Below the pieces are notes generated by a model. The model ran no database searches and had not been told where the DNA came from. It was given only the letters and a program-made list of their open reading frames with translations. The translations under genes and the position numbers were made by a program. A stretch of DNA of 64,000 nucleotides from Saccharothrix deserti (GTDB lineage: Bacteria; Actinomycetota; Actinomycetes; Mycobacteriales; Pseudonocardiaceae): assembly GCF_009769385.1 (NCBI RefSeq), contig NZ_VKAB01000032.1, forward strand, positions 58,742 through 122,741, in the 5' to 3' direction. This document shows positions 34,871-44,235 of this stretch, one piece after another (the stretch's first letter is position 1; each line of letters begins with the position of its first letter).

Positions 34871-36040
34871 ACCCGCGAGGCGACGGGTGGGCACCTACCG
34901 CCCACCCGCAGCCCGCCCAACGCCCCGCCTCCGGCAAGCCTGGTCCCTCACCGTCGACACGACCGTCCCCCGACACCTCGCCCTCACCCAGCACGCGGCC
35001 ACCCGGCACACCGAGGTCGACGACACCGCTTCCCCAGTCCCGCACCCGATCCGGCACCCGGTTTTCGCACGTGGCTAGCCGGCGCACGTCGCTCCGGATC
35101 ACACATCGGCAACCGCCGGCGTCCGCCACTTGGGGCACTCACGCGCGACCGCACGCGGCTCGGCTCGCGCAGGTCGCCTGCGGGTCCGATCACCTGCCTC
35201 CCTCGGAGGTTCGCTCGAGTCCCGTTCCGGCGGACACGGCGAGGCAAGGGCGGTCCGGGGCCTGGGCCGGCTGCAAGTGCGGCACGTGGGCCGCACCGCG
35301 CCAGGGCAGGGCGTACCGCGTGCGAGGTCGGGATGGCGTGCGGGACCGGGCTCGAGGGTTGGTGCGACGTAGCCCGCCGGGTTCGCGCGCTCGCGGAGGT
35401 GCGCTCGCGGACGTGCACGGGCTGGCGGGCGCGGACTGGCGGGATGCGTACGCGGGCGGCGGTCGGGGCTGGAAGGGCTGGCGCGGTTGCGGGGCGCTTG
35501 CGGTTCGTGGCGCAGGCGCTCGCGATCCTGTGGTTGAGCGCTGGGGTCCGTGGCGGGGGCGCTTGGATCCGAGTGGCATCCCGACTGGCTTGGGGTCCTG
35601 AGTGGACGGGGTGGTGCGGCCCGGTGGGTCCGGCAGTGGTGCGGCCCGGTGGGCCCGGTGGTGGTTCGTTCTTGGTCCTTCCTGGGTCTGTGCTTGGTCC
35701 TGCGGTCCGTGCTCCTGGTCCTTCCCTTGGTCCGTGGCCCCGGGCTGGCCGATACGCCTTGGCCGAACGCGCCGCCTCCATTTTTCCGGCAACGAAATTT
35801 TGGGCCGAAAAGCTCCCGGTTCGCGGGTGGTTAGCACGTCCGGGTGATCTTGGTGAAGTCCATTCACATCATGGGCGGCGGGCGGCGGGCGGCGGGTGGG
35901 GTCGGAGGGGCGGCGGTCGGAGGGCCAGGGAAGCGTTGAGGTTACGGGTTGGAGGAGGTGGGCGGGTGTAGGGATGTGCTTCCTGTGTATGGACGGAAGG
36001 TGCGGGCAGTAAGGTTGGTCAGGCGAGACGAGGGGGCGCT
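34871..36040. other. About 1.2 kb without a convincing gene
   Basis: Open frames here are long on both strands but their translations are Arg/Pro/Gly-rich with no motif, start site or family pattern, as expected of unselected GC-rich DNA. Around 35605-35675 the phrase GTGGTGCGGCCCGGTGGG occurs twice. From 35770 to 36000 the sequence becomes G-rich with short GGCGG runs and probably carries the promoter of the kinase gene at 36041. I see no tRNA, transposase or CRISPR in it. Confidence 0.6.
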
Positions 36041-39000
36041 ATGGGGGCGCGGTCCGACTTGGCGGACTTCGGGCGGTACCAGGTCCGAGAACTGCTCGGG
36101 CAGGGTGGCATGGGTGTGGTTCACCGCGCCTACGACACCGTGAACGACCGGGTCGTCGCACTGAAGCGCCTCTCCTCCTCCGCCACCGACCACGAGTACC
36201 GCGCCCGCTTCCAACGCGAGTCCCGCATCGCCGCCGGCCTCCGGCACCCGAACGTCATCCCGGTCAACGACTTCGGCGAGATCGACGGCCACCTCTTCCT
36301 CGACATGATGCTGGTCGAGGGAACGGACCTCCGCCGGGCCCTCGGCGCCAACGAGGTCGACCAGGTCCGAGCCCTGAAGATCCTGGAACAGGTCGCCGAC
36401 GCCCTGGACGCCGCACACGAACACGGCCTGGTCCACCGCGACGTCAAGCCGTCCAACATCCTCATCACCGCCGACGACCACGCCTACCTGGCCGACTTCG
36501 GCATCGCCCGGGAAACCTCACCCGAAGCCACCGCCCTCACCCGCTCCGGCGACCTCATCGGCTCCTGGGACTACATGGCCCCGGAACGGCTGTCCGGCGG
36601 CGCGGTCGACGGCCGTTCGGACCAGTACTCCCTCGCCTGCGTCCTGTTCGAGTGCCTGACCGGCCGCCTCCCGCACCCGGCCACGGACCCGGCCGCCAAG
36701 GTCGCCGCCCACCTCCTCCAACCGCCGCCAGCACCCTCCGTGTTCAGCCCGACCGTCACCCCCGCGCTGGACGCGGTCGTCCTGCGCGGTCTGGCGAAGG
36801 ACCCGGCGCGGCGGTTCGAATCGGCGAAATCCCTGATCACGGCCGCGCAAGCCGCCGCGTACGACGGTGAGACGGCACGCGCCGCCCGACCCACGGCACC
36901 CGGCCCGGAGAACGACCAAGGCCGACTGGTGCGCGCGATCCTCCGCTCCACCAACAAACCCCGCGCCAAACGCCCGCACACCCCGGCCACCCCCTACCCC
37001 GGCCTCAGCGGCTTCGAACGGGACGACGCGGATCTCTTCCACGGGCGCGAGCACGTCGTCACCGATCTGCTGGTCCGGTTGGCCGAGCAGGTCGGCGGCG
37101 GCGAGCCGGTCGTGTTGGTCGGCGCCTCGGGGTCGGGCAAGTCGTCGGTGCTCAGGGCCGGTCTGCTGCCCGTGCTGGCGGATGGGAAGGACAACGGCAC
37201 GTGGCCGCAGGTCCTGTTGACGCCGGGCGTGGACCCGGTCGGCAACCTGGCCAACGCGATCGCCCCGCACACCACGGTCGTCGCGGCGGAGTGGGCGCGG
37301 CTGATCCGCGAGACCCCGGGCCGGTTCGGCGAGGTGTGCGCGCGTTCGGCGCGAACCACCCGCCCGGTGATCGTGGTCGACCAGTTCGAAGAGGTGTTCA
37401 ACGCCCCGGAAGCGGACCGGTTGGCGTTCGCCACCGCGCTGACCGCCGCACGTCCGGCGCTGGTCGTCCTGGCCGTGCGCGCCGATCTGGTCGACCGGTG
37501 CATCGAACTGGCACCGCTCCGACCGGCGCTCGCCGCACCCGTGCTGCTGGGCCCGCTGGACGCCACCGGCCTGCGGCAGGCGATCGTCAGCCCGGCACGG
37601 GACTTCGGTGTCGACGTGGAACCGGGCCTGCCGGAACGGATGATCGCCGACCTGGGCGTGCGCGGCGAGATCGGCTACGACCCCGGCGCGCTGCCCCGGT
37701 TGGCGCACGCCCTGCGCGAGTCGTGGAACCACCGGGACGGCCCGGTGCTGACGTTGGCCGCCTACCGCCGCGCGGGCGGTATCGACGGCGCGGTGTCGCG
37801 CACCGCCGAGGAGATCCACTCCGCGCTCGACCCGGCGGGGCGGCAGGCGCTGAGGACGATCCTGCTGCGGCTGGTGTCGGTGTTGGACGACGGCGCGGTG
37901 GTCCGGCGGCGGGTGGACCCGGGGGAGTTCGCGGCACAGCGGCACGTGCTGGACCGGCTCATCGCGGCACGGCTGGTGACCGTGGACGGCACGGGCGCGC
38001 GGTTGAGCCACGAGGCGCTGTTCACCGCGTGGCCGCGTCTGCGGGACTGGATCGAGGAGGACCGGGCCGGTCTGGTGCAGCACCGCCGGTTCACCGACGC
38101 GGTCCGCGTGTGGGTGGAGTCGGGCCGGCACGCGGACGACCTGTACCGGGGTGTCCGGTTGGCGGCGCTGACCGGGTGGTTGGAGTCGGCGCGGGACCGG
38201 GTGCGGTTGCAGCCGGTGGAGCAGGAGTTCCTGGCCCGGTCGACGGAGGCGGAGCACGCCGGTCAGGTGGCGGCGCGCCGTCGCACGAACCGGTTGCGCG
38301 GTCTGGTGGTGGCGTTGAGCCTGCTGCTCGTGGTCGCGTCGGTGGCCGTCGTCGTCGCGACGCGGTTGCAGCAGTCCGCGACGGCCGAACGGGACCGGGC
38401 GGACGTCGGACGGCAGCAGAACCTGTCCCGGCAGCTCGCGGCGGAGTCGGCGTTGGCCAGGGCGGTCGATCCGCGGCGGTCGGCGTTGACGGCGTACGGG
38501 GCGTGGCGGGCGAGCCCGACCGTGGAGAGCCGCAGTGCGCTGCTGGCCGCCGGTGTCGACGCCTACCGGGGCCGGATGCAGGGTCACGCGGGCGCGATCA
38601 ACTCGATCGCGGTGAGCGGTGACGGGAAGACGGCGGTGACCGGCGGCAGCGACGGGTCGTTGCGGCTGTGGGACGTGCCGGGGCGGCGTGAGCTGGCCGT
38701 GCTGGACGACAAGGGCGGCTGGTACCGCACGGTGTCGATGAGCGAGGACGGGCGGCTGCTGGCGGCGGCCGACCCGACCACCAAGAAGGTCGAGCTGTGG
38801 GACGTGCCGGAGCGCAAGCGGGTGTTCACCGTGCCGGGCGTGGCGATCGACACGGTGATCTCGCGGGACGGCACCACGTTCGCCGCCTACACCGACCGGG
38901 GCGTGGTGGTGTGGGAGACGGCGGGGCTCACCGAGCGGGTGGTGTTCCCGGCGGCGTCGTCGATCCGGATGGCGTTCCTCCAGGGCGCCGGGCTGATCGC

Positions 39001-40462
39001 GCTGACCAACGGCAACGACGTCGCGGTGCACCGGGTGGGCGACGGCGCCGTGGTCGCGAACCTGGTGGGGCACACCGACCAGGTCACCGCGCTGGCGTTC
39101 AACCGGAACGGCACCACGCTGGCCAGCGCGGCGATGGATTCGACGGTCCGGTTGTGGGACACCTCGACGTGGACCACGCGCACGGTGTCGAGCACGGCGG
39201 ACGAGGGGTTGGCCTCGGTGGAGTTCACCCCGTCCGGCGGTGCGGTGATGGCGGGCGCGGTGGGTTCCGGCATCTACTCGTGGGACACGGCGAGCGGTGA
39301 GCTGCTGTCCCGGTACGCGGCGGGTTCGGTGACCACGTTCGGCCTCGCGTTCACCGGCGACGGGCGCACCGTGCTCAGCGCCGATTCGAACGGCGTGGTC
39401 ACGGTGTGGTCGTACCTGCGCACGACGCTCGGCTCGCGGGACGCCGCCGTTCTCGCCACGGCGTTCCAGCCGGGCGGGAAGCTGCTGGCCACGACGAGCG
39501 GCAACGGCGTGGTGCGGTTGTGGGACCACGAAGCCGCACAACTGGTCCGCCAGGTCCAGGCCCACTCCGACGACGCGTACGACGTGGCGTTCAGCCCGGA
39601 CGGGACCGAGCTGGTCACGGTGGGCGAGGACGGCGCGGTCGTGGTGTGGAAGGCGGAGACGGGTGCGGAGGCACGCCGGTTCTCCCGGCCGGGCACGGAG
39701 TTCACCGCGGTGACGTTCAGCCCGGACGGCAGGACGATCGCCGTCGGGGGCCGCACCCCGACCGGTTCGGGCAGCGAGCGCGACGAACTGCTGCTGCTCG
39801 ACGCCGCCGGCCTGGAGGTGGCCGGTCGTCGGTCGACGAGCGAGGAGCCGCGCAACCCCCAGCAGAACGACGTGCAGGCCAACTACCCGACCGCGATGAC
39901 GTTCAGCCCGGACAGCCGCACCTTGGCGGTGACGCTGTCGGGGGGCAAGATCGGGCTGTGGAACCTGGTCGACCCGGGCGCGGAGTGGGCGATCCTGCCC
40001 GGTCACGACAACGTCGCGATCGCCGCCGAGTTCAGCCCGGACGGCGAGGTGCTGGCGACGGGTGGGGGTGACCGGCTGGTGCGGTTGTGGCGGATCAAGG
40101 ACGGTGTCGAGATCGGGCAGTTGACCGGCAACGACGCGCCGGTGCGCCGGGTGGCGTGGAGTCCGGACGGCAAGCTGCTGGCCACCGCGAGCCGGGACGC
40201 CGTGGTGCGGCTGTGGGAGGTCGACGGCGCCCGGCAGGTGGCCCGGCTGGACCGGCACGACGACGAGCTGAACGACGTGGCGTTCGACGCGACCGGTGAG
40301 CGGATCGCCTCCGCGAGCGCGGACGGCACGACCCGCGTCTGGAACCTCGTGCCGGAACGGGCGGTCGAGGTGCTGTGCGGTGCGCTCGACGCGGGCACGC
40401 TGGCCGAGGAGTGGCGTTCGTTGGGGCAGGACCGGGGCGAGCCGCCCGGCTGTCCGGGCTGA
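36041..40462 (+). CDS. Ser/Thr kinase - STAND NTPase - WD40 repeat protein
   Basis: A 1473-residue signalling protein. Residues about 13-270 are a Hanks-type kinase (glycine loop LLGQGGMGVV, VVALKRL, catalytic HRDVKPSN, ADFGIAR). Residues about 325-740 are a STAND-type NTPase (FHGREHVVTDLL, P-loop GASGSGKSS at 361-369, Walker B VIVVDQFEEVF). A transmembrane helix lies near 754-776, then 14 WD40 repeats (about 848-1445), enough for two seven-bladed propellers outside the membrane. This order is known in large actinomycete STAND proteins and suggests a ligand-sensing switch controlling a kinase. The next gene, an FHA-like protein three bases downstream, may read its phosphorylation. Confidence 0.94.
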   Translation: MGARSDLADFGRYQVRELLGQGGMGVVHRAYDTVNDRVVALKRLSSSATDHEYRARFQRESRIAAGLRHPNVIPVNDFGEIDGHLFLDMMLVEGTDLRRALGANEVDQVRALKILEQVADALDAAHEHGLVHRDVKPSNILITADDHAYLADFGIARETSPEATALTRSGDLIGSWDYMAPERLSGGAVDGRSDQYSLACVLFECLTGRLPHPATDPAAKVAAHLLQPPPAPSVFSPTVTPALDAVVLRGLAKDPARRFESAKSLITAAQAAAYDGETARAARPTAPGPENDQGRLVRAILRSTNKPRAKRPHTPATPYPGLSGFERDDADLFHGREHVVTDLLVRLAEQVGGGEPVVLVGASGSGKSSVLRAGLLPVLADGKDNGTWPQVLLTPGVDPVGNLANAIAPHTTVVAAEWARLIRETPGRFGEVCARSARTTRPVIVVDQFEEVFNAPEADRLAFATALTAARPALVVLAVRADLVDRCIELAPLRPALAAPVLLGPLDATGLRQAIVSPARDFGVDVEPGLPERMIADLGVRGEIGYDPGALPRLAHALRESWNHRDGPVLTLAAYRRAGGIDGAVSRTAEEIHSALDPAGRQALRTILLRLVSVLDDGAVVRRRVDPGEFAAQRHVLDRLIAARLVTVDGTGARLSHEALFTAWPRLRDWIEEDRAGLVQHRRFTDAVRVWVESGRHADDLYRGVRLAALTGWLESARDRVRLQPVEQEFLARSTEAEHAGQVAARRRTNRLRGLVVALSLLLVVASVAVVVATRLQQSATAERDRADVGRQQNLSRQLAAESALARAVDPRRSALTAYGAWRASPTVESRSALLAAGVDAYRGRMQGHAGAINSIAVSGDGKTAVTGGSDGSLRLWDVPGRRELAVLDDKGGWYRTVSMSEDGRLLAAADPTTKKVELWDVPERKRVFTVPGVAIDTVISRDGTTFAAYTDRGVVVWETAGLTERVVFPAASSIRMAFLQGAGLIALTNGNDVAVHRVGDGAVVANLVGHTDQVTALAFNRNGTTLASAAMDSTVRLWDTSTWTTRTVSSTADEGLASVEFTPSGGAVMAGAVGSGIYSWDTASGELLSRYAAGSVTTFGLAFTGDGRTVLSADSNGVVTVWSYLRTTLGSRDAAVLATAFQPGGKLLATTSGNGVVRLWDHEAAQLVRQVQAHSDDAYDVAFSPDGTELVTVGEDGAVVVWKAETGAEARRFSRPGTEFTAVTFSPDGRTIAVGGRTPTGSGSERDELLLLDAAGLEVAGRRSTSEEPRNPQQNDVQANYPTAMTFSPDSRTLAVTLSGGKIGLWNLVDPGAEWAILPGHDNVAIAAEFSPDGEVLATGGGDRLVRLWRIKDGVEIGQLTGNDAPVRRVAWSPDGKLLATASRDAVVRLWEVDGARQVARLDRHDDELNDVAFDATGERIASASADGTTRVWNLVPERAVEVLCGALDAGTLAEEWRSLGQDRGEPPGCPG

Positions 40463-40465
40463 GCC

Positions 40466-41326
40466 GTGCCGAGGGTGGTGGTGCGGGGCGCGGGCCTGGC
40501 TTCAGTGGTGCTGGGGCCGGGTGAGTCGCTGCTGTTCGGGCGTGCGCCGCACGTCGTGCTGGGTCCGGCCCGTCCGGGGCGGGTGGCGTTGACGCTGCCG
40601 GACTGCGCGCCGCACGTGTCGCGGCTCGTGGGCGAGTTGGCGGTCGGTGCGGACGTGGTGACGTTGACGTGGCTGGGCGCGGGTGAGGCGCAGTTGTCGA
40701 GCCTGTTCGACGCGCCGGGCGGTGCGCGGCGGGTGATCCTGACCCGGTCGGTGTCGGCGTTGCTGGACGCCGGGGAGAACCAGTTGGTGCTGCTGCTCGG
40801 CCGACGTGGTGGCGGTGGTGGCCGCGGTGAGGGCGACGGGTTCACCGACCTGCTGATCATGATCGACGTGGAGCCGTCGACGGTGACGCCGGAGGTGCCG
40901 TTCGGGTCGAGCGGGGAGGACACGCGGACCGGGCCGGGGCTGGTGCGGGGCGGGCGGGACTGGTTCGTGGCGCTGGCGTTGAGCGAGCCGTGGCTGGTGG
41001 GCGCGGACGACTACCCTCGGCCGCCGTCGAACCGGGAGATCTTCGAACGGGTCCGCGAGTGGCACGGCTACACGTGGAACCTGCACCGGCCACAGCGGGT
41101 GGACGACGCGATCCGGGCCATCTCGGCGATCGCGTTCGGTGCGGCGGACGACCCGTTCCTGGCGCCGCACGCGGGTCGGCTGCACAACACCAGGTTCGCG
41201 GTCGCGCGGCGGGCGGCGGAGGTCCGGCTGGTCACCGCCGCCGATCTGGCGGAGGTGGAACGGGTGGCCAGGAACCGGAAACCCCCACCCGCGCCGTCCT
41301 CGCCCGGCGACGCCCCGGCTCCGTGA
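40466..41326 (+). CDS. FHA-like domain protein next to the kinase
   Basis: A 286-residue protein from GTG 40466, three bases after the kinase stop, so surely co-transcribed. The N-terminal 110 residues look like a divergent FHA domain: a beta-rich region with SLLFGRAPHVVLG in place of the usual GR.. segment and CAPHVSRLVGEL in place of the S-x-x-H/N element. The C-terminal half (DWFVALALSEPWLVG, IFERVREWHGYTW) resembles the winged-helix-like region of actinomycete serine/threonine kinase partner proteins. There is no membrane segment. The FHA assignment is by pattern and context; phosphothreonine binding is inferred. Confidence 0.65.
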   Translation: MPRVVVRGAGLASVVLGPGESLLFGRAPHVVLGPARPGRVALTLPDCAPHVSRLVGELAVGADVVTLTWLGAGEAQLSSLFDAPGGARRVILTRSVSALLDAGENQLVLLLGRRGGGGGRGEGDGFTDLLIMIDVEPSTVTPEVPFGSSGEDTRTGPGLVRGGRDWFVALALSEPWLVGADDYPRPPSNREIFERVREWHGYTWNLHRPQRVDDAIRAISAIAFGAADDPFLAPHAGRLHNTRFAVARRAAEVRLVTAADLAEVERVARNRKPPPAPSSPGDAPAP

Positions 41327-41392
41327 CGTCACGGGTGTCGGGGCCGCGCCGTACGCCGGACAGGACCGCAGCCATGGGGTGGTGACGAGTCG

Positions 41393-42961
41393 TTACGGCT
41401 TCTCGTCTTCGTGACCCTGGTGAGCCTGGTCTACGTGCTGACGGCGGGGTTCGGTCTGCTGCTCGGTCCGGTCATCGCGGAGGGTGAGGGGCTCTTCCCG
41501 CTGAACCTTGTCGGTCTCGGCCTCGCGGTCGGGCTGTGGCTGAAGGCCGAGAGCGGCTGGTGGCAGCGGGATGCCGAACGGTGGCGTGTCCACATCGGAC
41601 ACCACCGGAGCATCGGCAGGCGCTCGCCCGAAATTGTCGGATCCGAAATTGTCGGACCCCTGTGGCAGGATAAAAGCAGGGGTCCCCTTGGCGGGGACTC
41701 CTGCGAAGCCTTCGTCGGGCACTGGCACCGGCATCGGTGAGTGCCCACCCGGCACCGAACCGACCGGCACCGAATCGACCGGCGCGGCGGGACCCACGGG
41801 CCTCAGGCGACGCCTGCGGGTCAGCGCGATCGCCGTGCCCGCCGTCGCGGTGCCCACCGCGACACCGGCGCAGAGCACCGCGAACACGACGAGCAGAACC
41901 GAATCGCCACCGGCCGTCCCGCCCCGCTCGACCGCGAGTCGCCGGTACTCGGTGGCCTGGAGGTGGCCGGGCGAGGCGGCCAGCACGTCGTCGAAACCCT
42001 CCACCGCGCCGTCGAAATCGCCGGCGAAGTAGCGGTCCAGCCCGGCCCGGTAGTCGCGGTCGTGCGCGCCGAGTTCGGCCTTGACGTCCTTGCCCGCCAA
42101 CAGGTCCAGCAGCGTGGAGGACGCGGCGGCGAAGTTGAACGACTGCGTCTCCCCCGGCGCGCCCTGGCTGATCAGGCCGACCACCCGGCCCTCCATGTCG
42201 ACCACCGGACCGCCGCTCATGCCGTGCGTGGCGGCGGCGCTGAACTCGTAGAACGGGCGGTCGTTCTGGGTGCGGCGGGCGGAGATCTGGCCGTTCTTGT
42301 TGCTGGGCTCCAGGCTCGGGTCGACGGTCGCGCCCGCCGAACCGGGGTAGCCGATGGCGAGGATGGGCGTGCCGACGGGCGTCTGGTCGGTCCTGATCTC
42401 CAACGACGGCAGGTTGTCGCGCGGCACCTTCAGCACCGCCACGTCACCGTCGGTCGGTGCGACGAGGTCCACCACGGTGGCGGGTGCGACGTCGCGGATC
42501 GGCCCGTCGCCGGTGGCTTCCACCCGCTCGACCTGGATGGCGCGGTCGATCGGGCGGTCGGGGCTCGCGCCCTCGGCCACGGCGTGCTCGACGAGCTGCG
42601 CCTTCGCCGCGGCACGGTCGCCGACGCGGCCCGCCGCCGCGAGCTGCTCGATGGCCGCGTCGAACAACGCGCCCGCGCCGCCTTGCGGTCCGGTGTGGAC
42701 GCAGTGGCTGGCGGTGGCCACGTGACCGTCCGGCCTGATCACCGCACCACTGCAGGTCGCCTTCACGACATAGCCGTCCGCGCCGCCGAACACCTCGCCG
42801 GTGCGCTTGTCGCGCACCCAGCCGTGCCACTCCACGGTGACGAACACGATCCCGGGCCTGGCCACGGCGGCGGCCGACTCCTCCGGGCTCGACGGCTGGG
42901 AAGCCGCGGCGGGTGCGGCCGTGAGCGCCAGCAGCGCCGACGCGATCACCAGCGCGCGCAT
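41393..42961 (-). CDS. Membrane-anchored trypsin-like serine protease carrying an in-frame repeat element
   Basis: A 522-residue protease; ATG 42961 overlaps the preceding stop as TGATG. A signal peptide (1-20) is followed by a trypsin-like domain with His86 (TASHCVH), Asp in GDVAVLKV and Ser in THGMSGGPVV. A short TPR-like stretch (RYFAGDFDGAVEGFDDVLAA) precedes a transmembrane helix near 350-378 and a cytoplasmic Pro-rich tail. Residues about 418-445 (AGVPAKGTPAFILPQGSDN, then GSDNFG) are encoded by copy B of the dispersed palindromic element, inserted without breaking the frame. The protease converges on the kinase/FHA operon. Its substrate is unknown. Confidence 0.87.
   Translation of the reverse strand: MRALVIASALLALTAAPAAASQPSSPEESAAAVARPGIVFVTVEWHGWVRDKRTGEVFGGADGYVVKATCSGAVIRPDGHVATASHCVHTGPQGGAGALFDAAIEQLAAAGRVGDRAAAKAQLVEHAVAEGASPDRPIDRAIQVERVEATGDGPIRDVAPATVVDLVAPTDGDVAVLKVPRDNLPSLEIRTDQTPVGTPILAIGYPGSAGATVDPSLEPSNKNGQISARRTQNDRPFYEFSAAATHGMSGGPVVDMEGRVVGLISQGAPGETQSFNFAAASSTLLDLLAGKDVKAELGAHDRDYRAGLDRYFAGDFDGAVEGFDDVLAASPGHLQATEYRRLAVERGGTAGGDSVLLVVFAVLCAGVAVGTATAGTAIALTRRRRLRPVGPAAPVDSVPVGSVPGGHSPMPVPVPDEGFAGVPAKGTPAFILPQGSDNFGSDNFGRAPADAPVVSDVDTPPFGIPLPPAALGLQPQPDREAETDKVQREEPLTLRDDRTEQQTEPRRQHVDQAHQGHEDEKP
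41630..41709 (-). repeat. Dispersed palindromic element, copy B (inside the protease gene)
   Basis: Read on the minus strand it runs GCTTCGCAGGAGTCCCCGCC, AAGGGGACCCCTGC, TTTTATCCTGCC and then GGTCCGACAATTTCGG with TCCGACAATTTCGG duplicated. The hairpin arms are GGGGTCCCC/GGGGACTCC-like. It is the only one of the four copies within a coding region, where it adds about 27 codons. Confidence 0.88.
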
Positions 42962-43602
42962 CAGCCGTACACCCCGGATCCGGTGGTGCGCACCCACACC
43001 GACCGGTAGCCCGACGCGTTGCTCTCGACGAGCTGCGTGCCCTGGCAGCTGTAGTCGTCGACCTCGTTCAGCCCCTGCTTCACCGGCACCGGCTGGGTGT
43101 CCACGTGGCCGCGCTGGTCGTAGAAGGCCCAGGTCATCTCCGCCTTGGTGCGGTCGACGTAGGTGATGGCCTTGTCGGTCGCCGACCAGGTGAACTCGGT
43201 GAACCCGTTGCCGACCATGCGCAGCGCGTTGCCCTCGAAGCTGCCGCTGAGCGTCACGTTGTCCATCCGCTCGGTGCCGGTGCCGTCGGCCCGGAACTCG
43301 TACACCCGGCCGCTGGTGGTGAACGGCATCGGGTCCTCGTCGGTGTAGAACTTCACCATCAGCCTGTCGTCCACCGTGCGCCACGAGCCGATCAGGCACA
43401 TCGGCGGTCCGACGGCGCGGGTGGTGGCGGGCCGCGCGGTCGGCGAGGGCCGGTCGCCCGTCGCGACCGGTGTGGCCTGCCTGGGGCCGTCGTCGGCGAG
43501 GACGACGGCGGTCAACCCGCCCGCCGCGAGCACCGCGCACGCGGCGACGGCGAACAGCACCACGACGACGGATCGTGCCGGTAACCGGGCGGAATCGCTC
43601 AC
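42961..43602 (-). CDS. Membrane-anchored protein of unknown function upstream of the protease
   Basis: A 213-residue protein from GTG 43602 (tentative; GTG 43665 would add 21 residues). One N-terminal transmembrane helix (ARSVVVVLFAVAACAVLAAG) is followed by a Thr/Pro linker and a beta-rich domain: GSWRTVDDRLMVKFYTD, FRADGTGTERMDN, LSGSFEGNALRM and YSCQGTQLVESN. The short strands and GSW start are lipocalin-like. It is coupled by TGATG overlap to the protease and may be its ligand, inhibitor or substrate. I do not recognise a named family. Confidence 0.8.
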   Translation of the reverse strand: MSDSARLPARSVVVVLFAVAACAVLAAGGLTAVVLADDGPRQATPVATGDRPSPTARPATTRAVGPPMCLIGSWRTVDDRLMVKFYTDEDPMPFTTSGRVYEFRADGTGTERMDNVTLSGSFEGNALRMVGNGFTEFTWSATDKAITYVDRTKAEMTWAFYDQRGHVDTQPVPVKQGLNEVDDYSCQGTQLVESNASGYRSVWVRTTGSGVYG

Positions 43603-43736
43603 GCGGTCATCGTATTGATCGACCGGCCCGCGGCGTGAGCCTGTCGATCCGGAAGTTTCCGCCACGTGACCGAACCCTTGCCGAAACCCTTGCCGCTCCG
43701 CCCACGCTCGCGCCCCACCGCCACTACCATGGACAC

Positions 43737-44204
43737 GTGATCTTCTTCAGCGTGGTCCTCACCCTGCTCGGGCTGAGCACGCTGCTGTGGCGTGACGACG
43801 ACCTGATCGGCCTGCCCCCGGTGGTCGCGGGTTCCGGCCTGCTGGTGCTGGGTGTGGCGGCCGGTGCGCTGTGGGTGGTGCGCCGACGTCGCCGCTGGGA
43901 GCGGGCCGGTGAGCCCCGACCGGTCGGCAACGTCGTCGAGCGCGCCAAGGCGCTGCCCCGGCTGCTGCGCGAGCGCAAGGCCTACGGCCTGCCCACCAGC
44001 ACGTTGGCCACGTGGGGTTTCGCCGTCGTCTACCTGGTCTCCCCGATCGACGTGCTGCCCGAACTGCTGCCGATCATCGGCGTGACCGACGACGCGGGCG
44101 TGGCGGTGTGGCTGCTCACCAGCGTCTCCACGGTCGCCGGCCAGTACCTGCGGTGGGAGCGCGAACGGCGCGACCCGAAGCAGCAAGGCCCGAAACGCCC
44201 GTAA
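43737..44204 (+). CDS. DUF1232 (YkvA-like) membrane protein
   Basis: A 155-residue protein from GTG 43737. Two N-terminal hydrophobic helices (VVLTLLGLSTLLW and VVAGSGLLVLGVAAGALWVV) precede the DUF1232 signature YLVSPIDVLPELLPIIGVTDD, followed by another hydrophobic stretch. DUF1232 proteins are small membrane proteins of unknown role, common in bacteria. It stands alone between two divergent or convergent neighbours. Confidence 0.85.
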   Translation: MIFFSVVLTLLGLSTLLWRDDDLIGLPPVVAGSGLLVLGVAAGALWVVRRRRRWERAGEPRPVGNVVERAKALPRLLRERKAYGLPTSTLATWGFAVVYLVSPIDVLPELLPIIGVTDDAGVAVWLLTSVSTVAGQYLRWERERRDPKQQGPKRP

Positions 44205-44235
44205 CTCCGAGACGCCCGTAACTCCGAAGCGTCCG

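Noticed and set aside
34984..35781. 265-codon minus-strand frame in the gene-poor interval
   Set aside because: Pro/Arg-rich, no ribosome site, no family pattern, and similar frames are open on the other strand.
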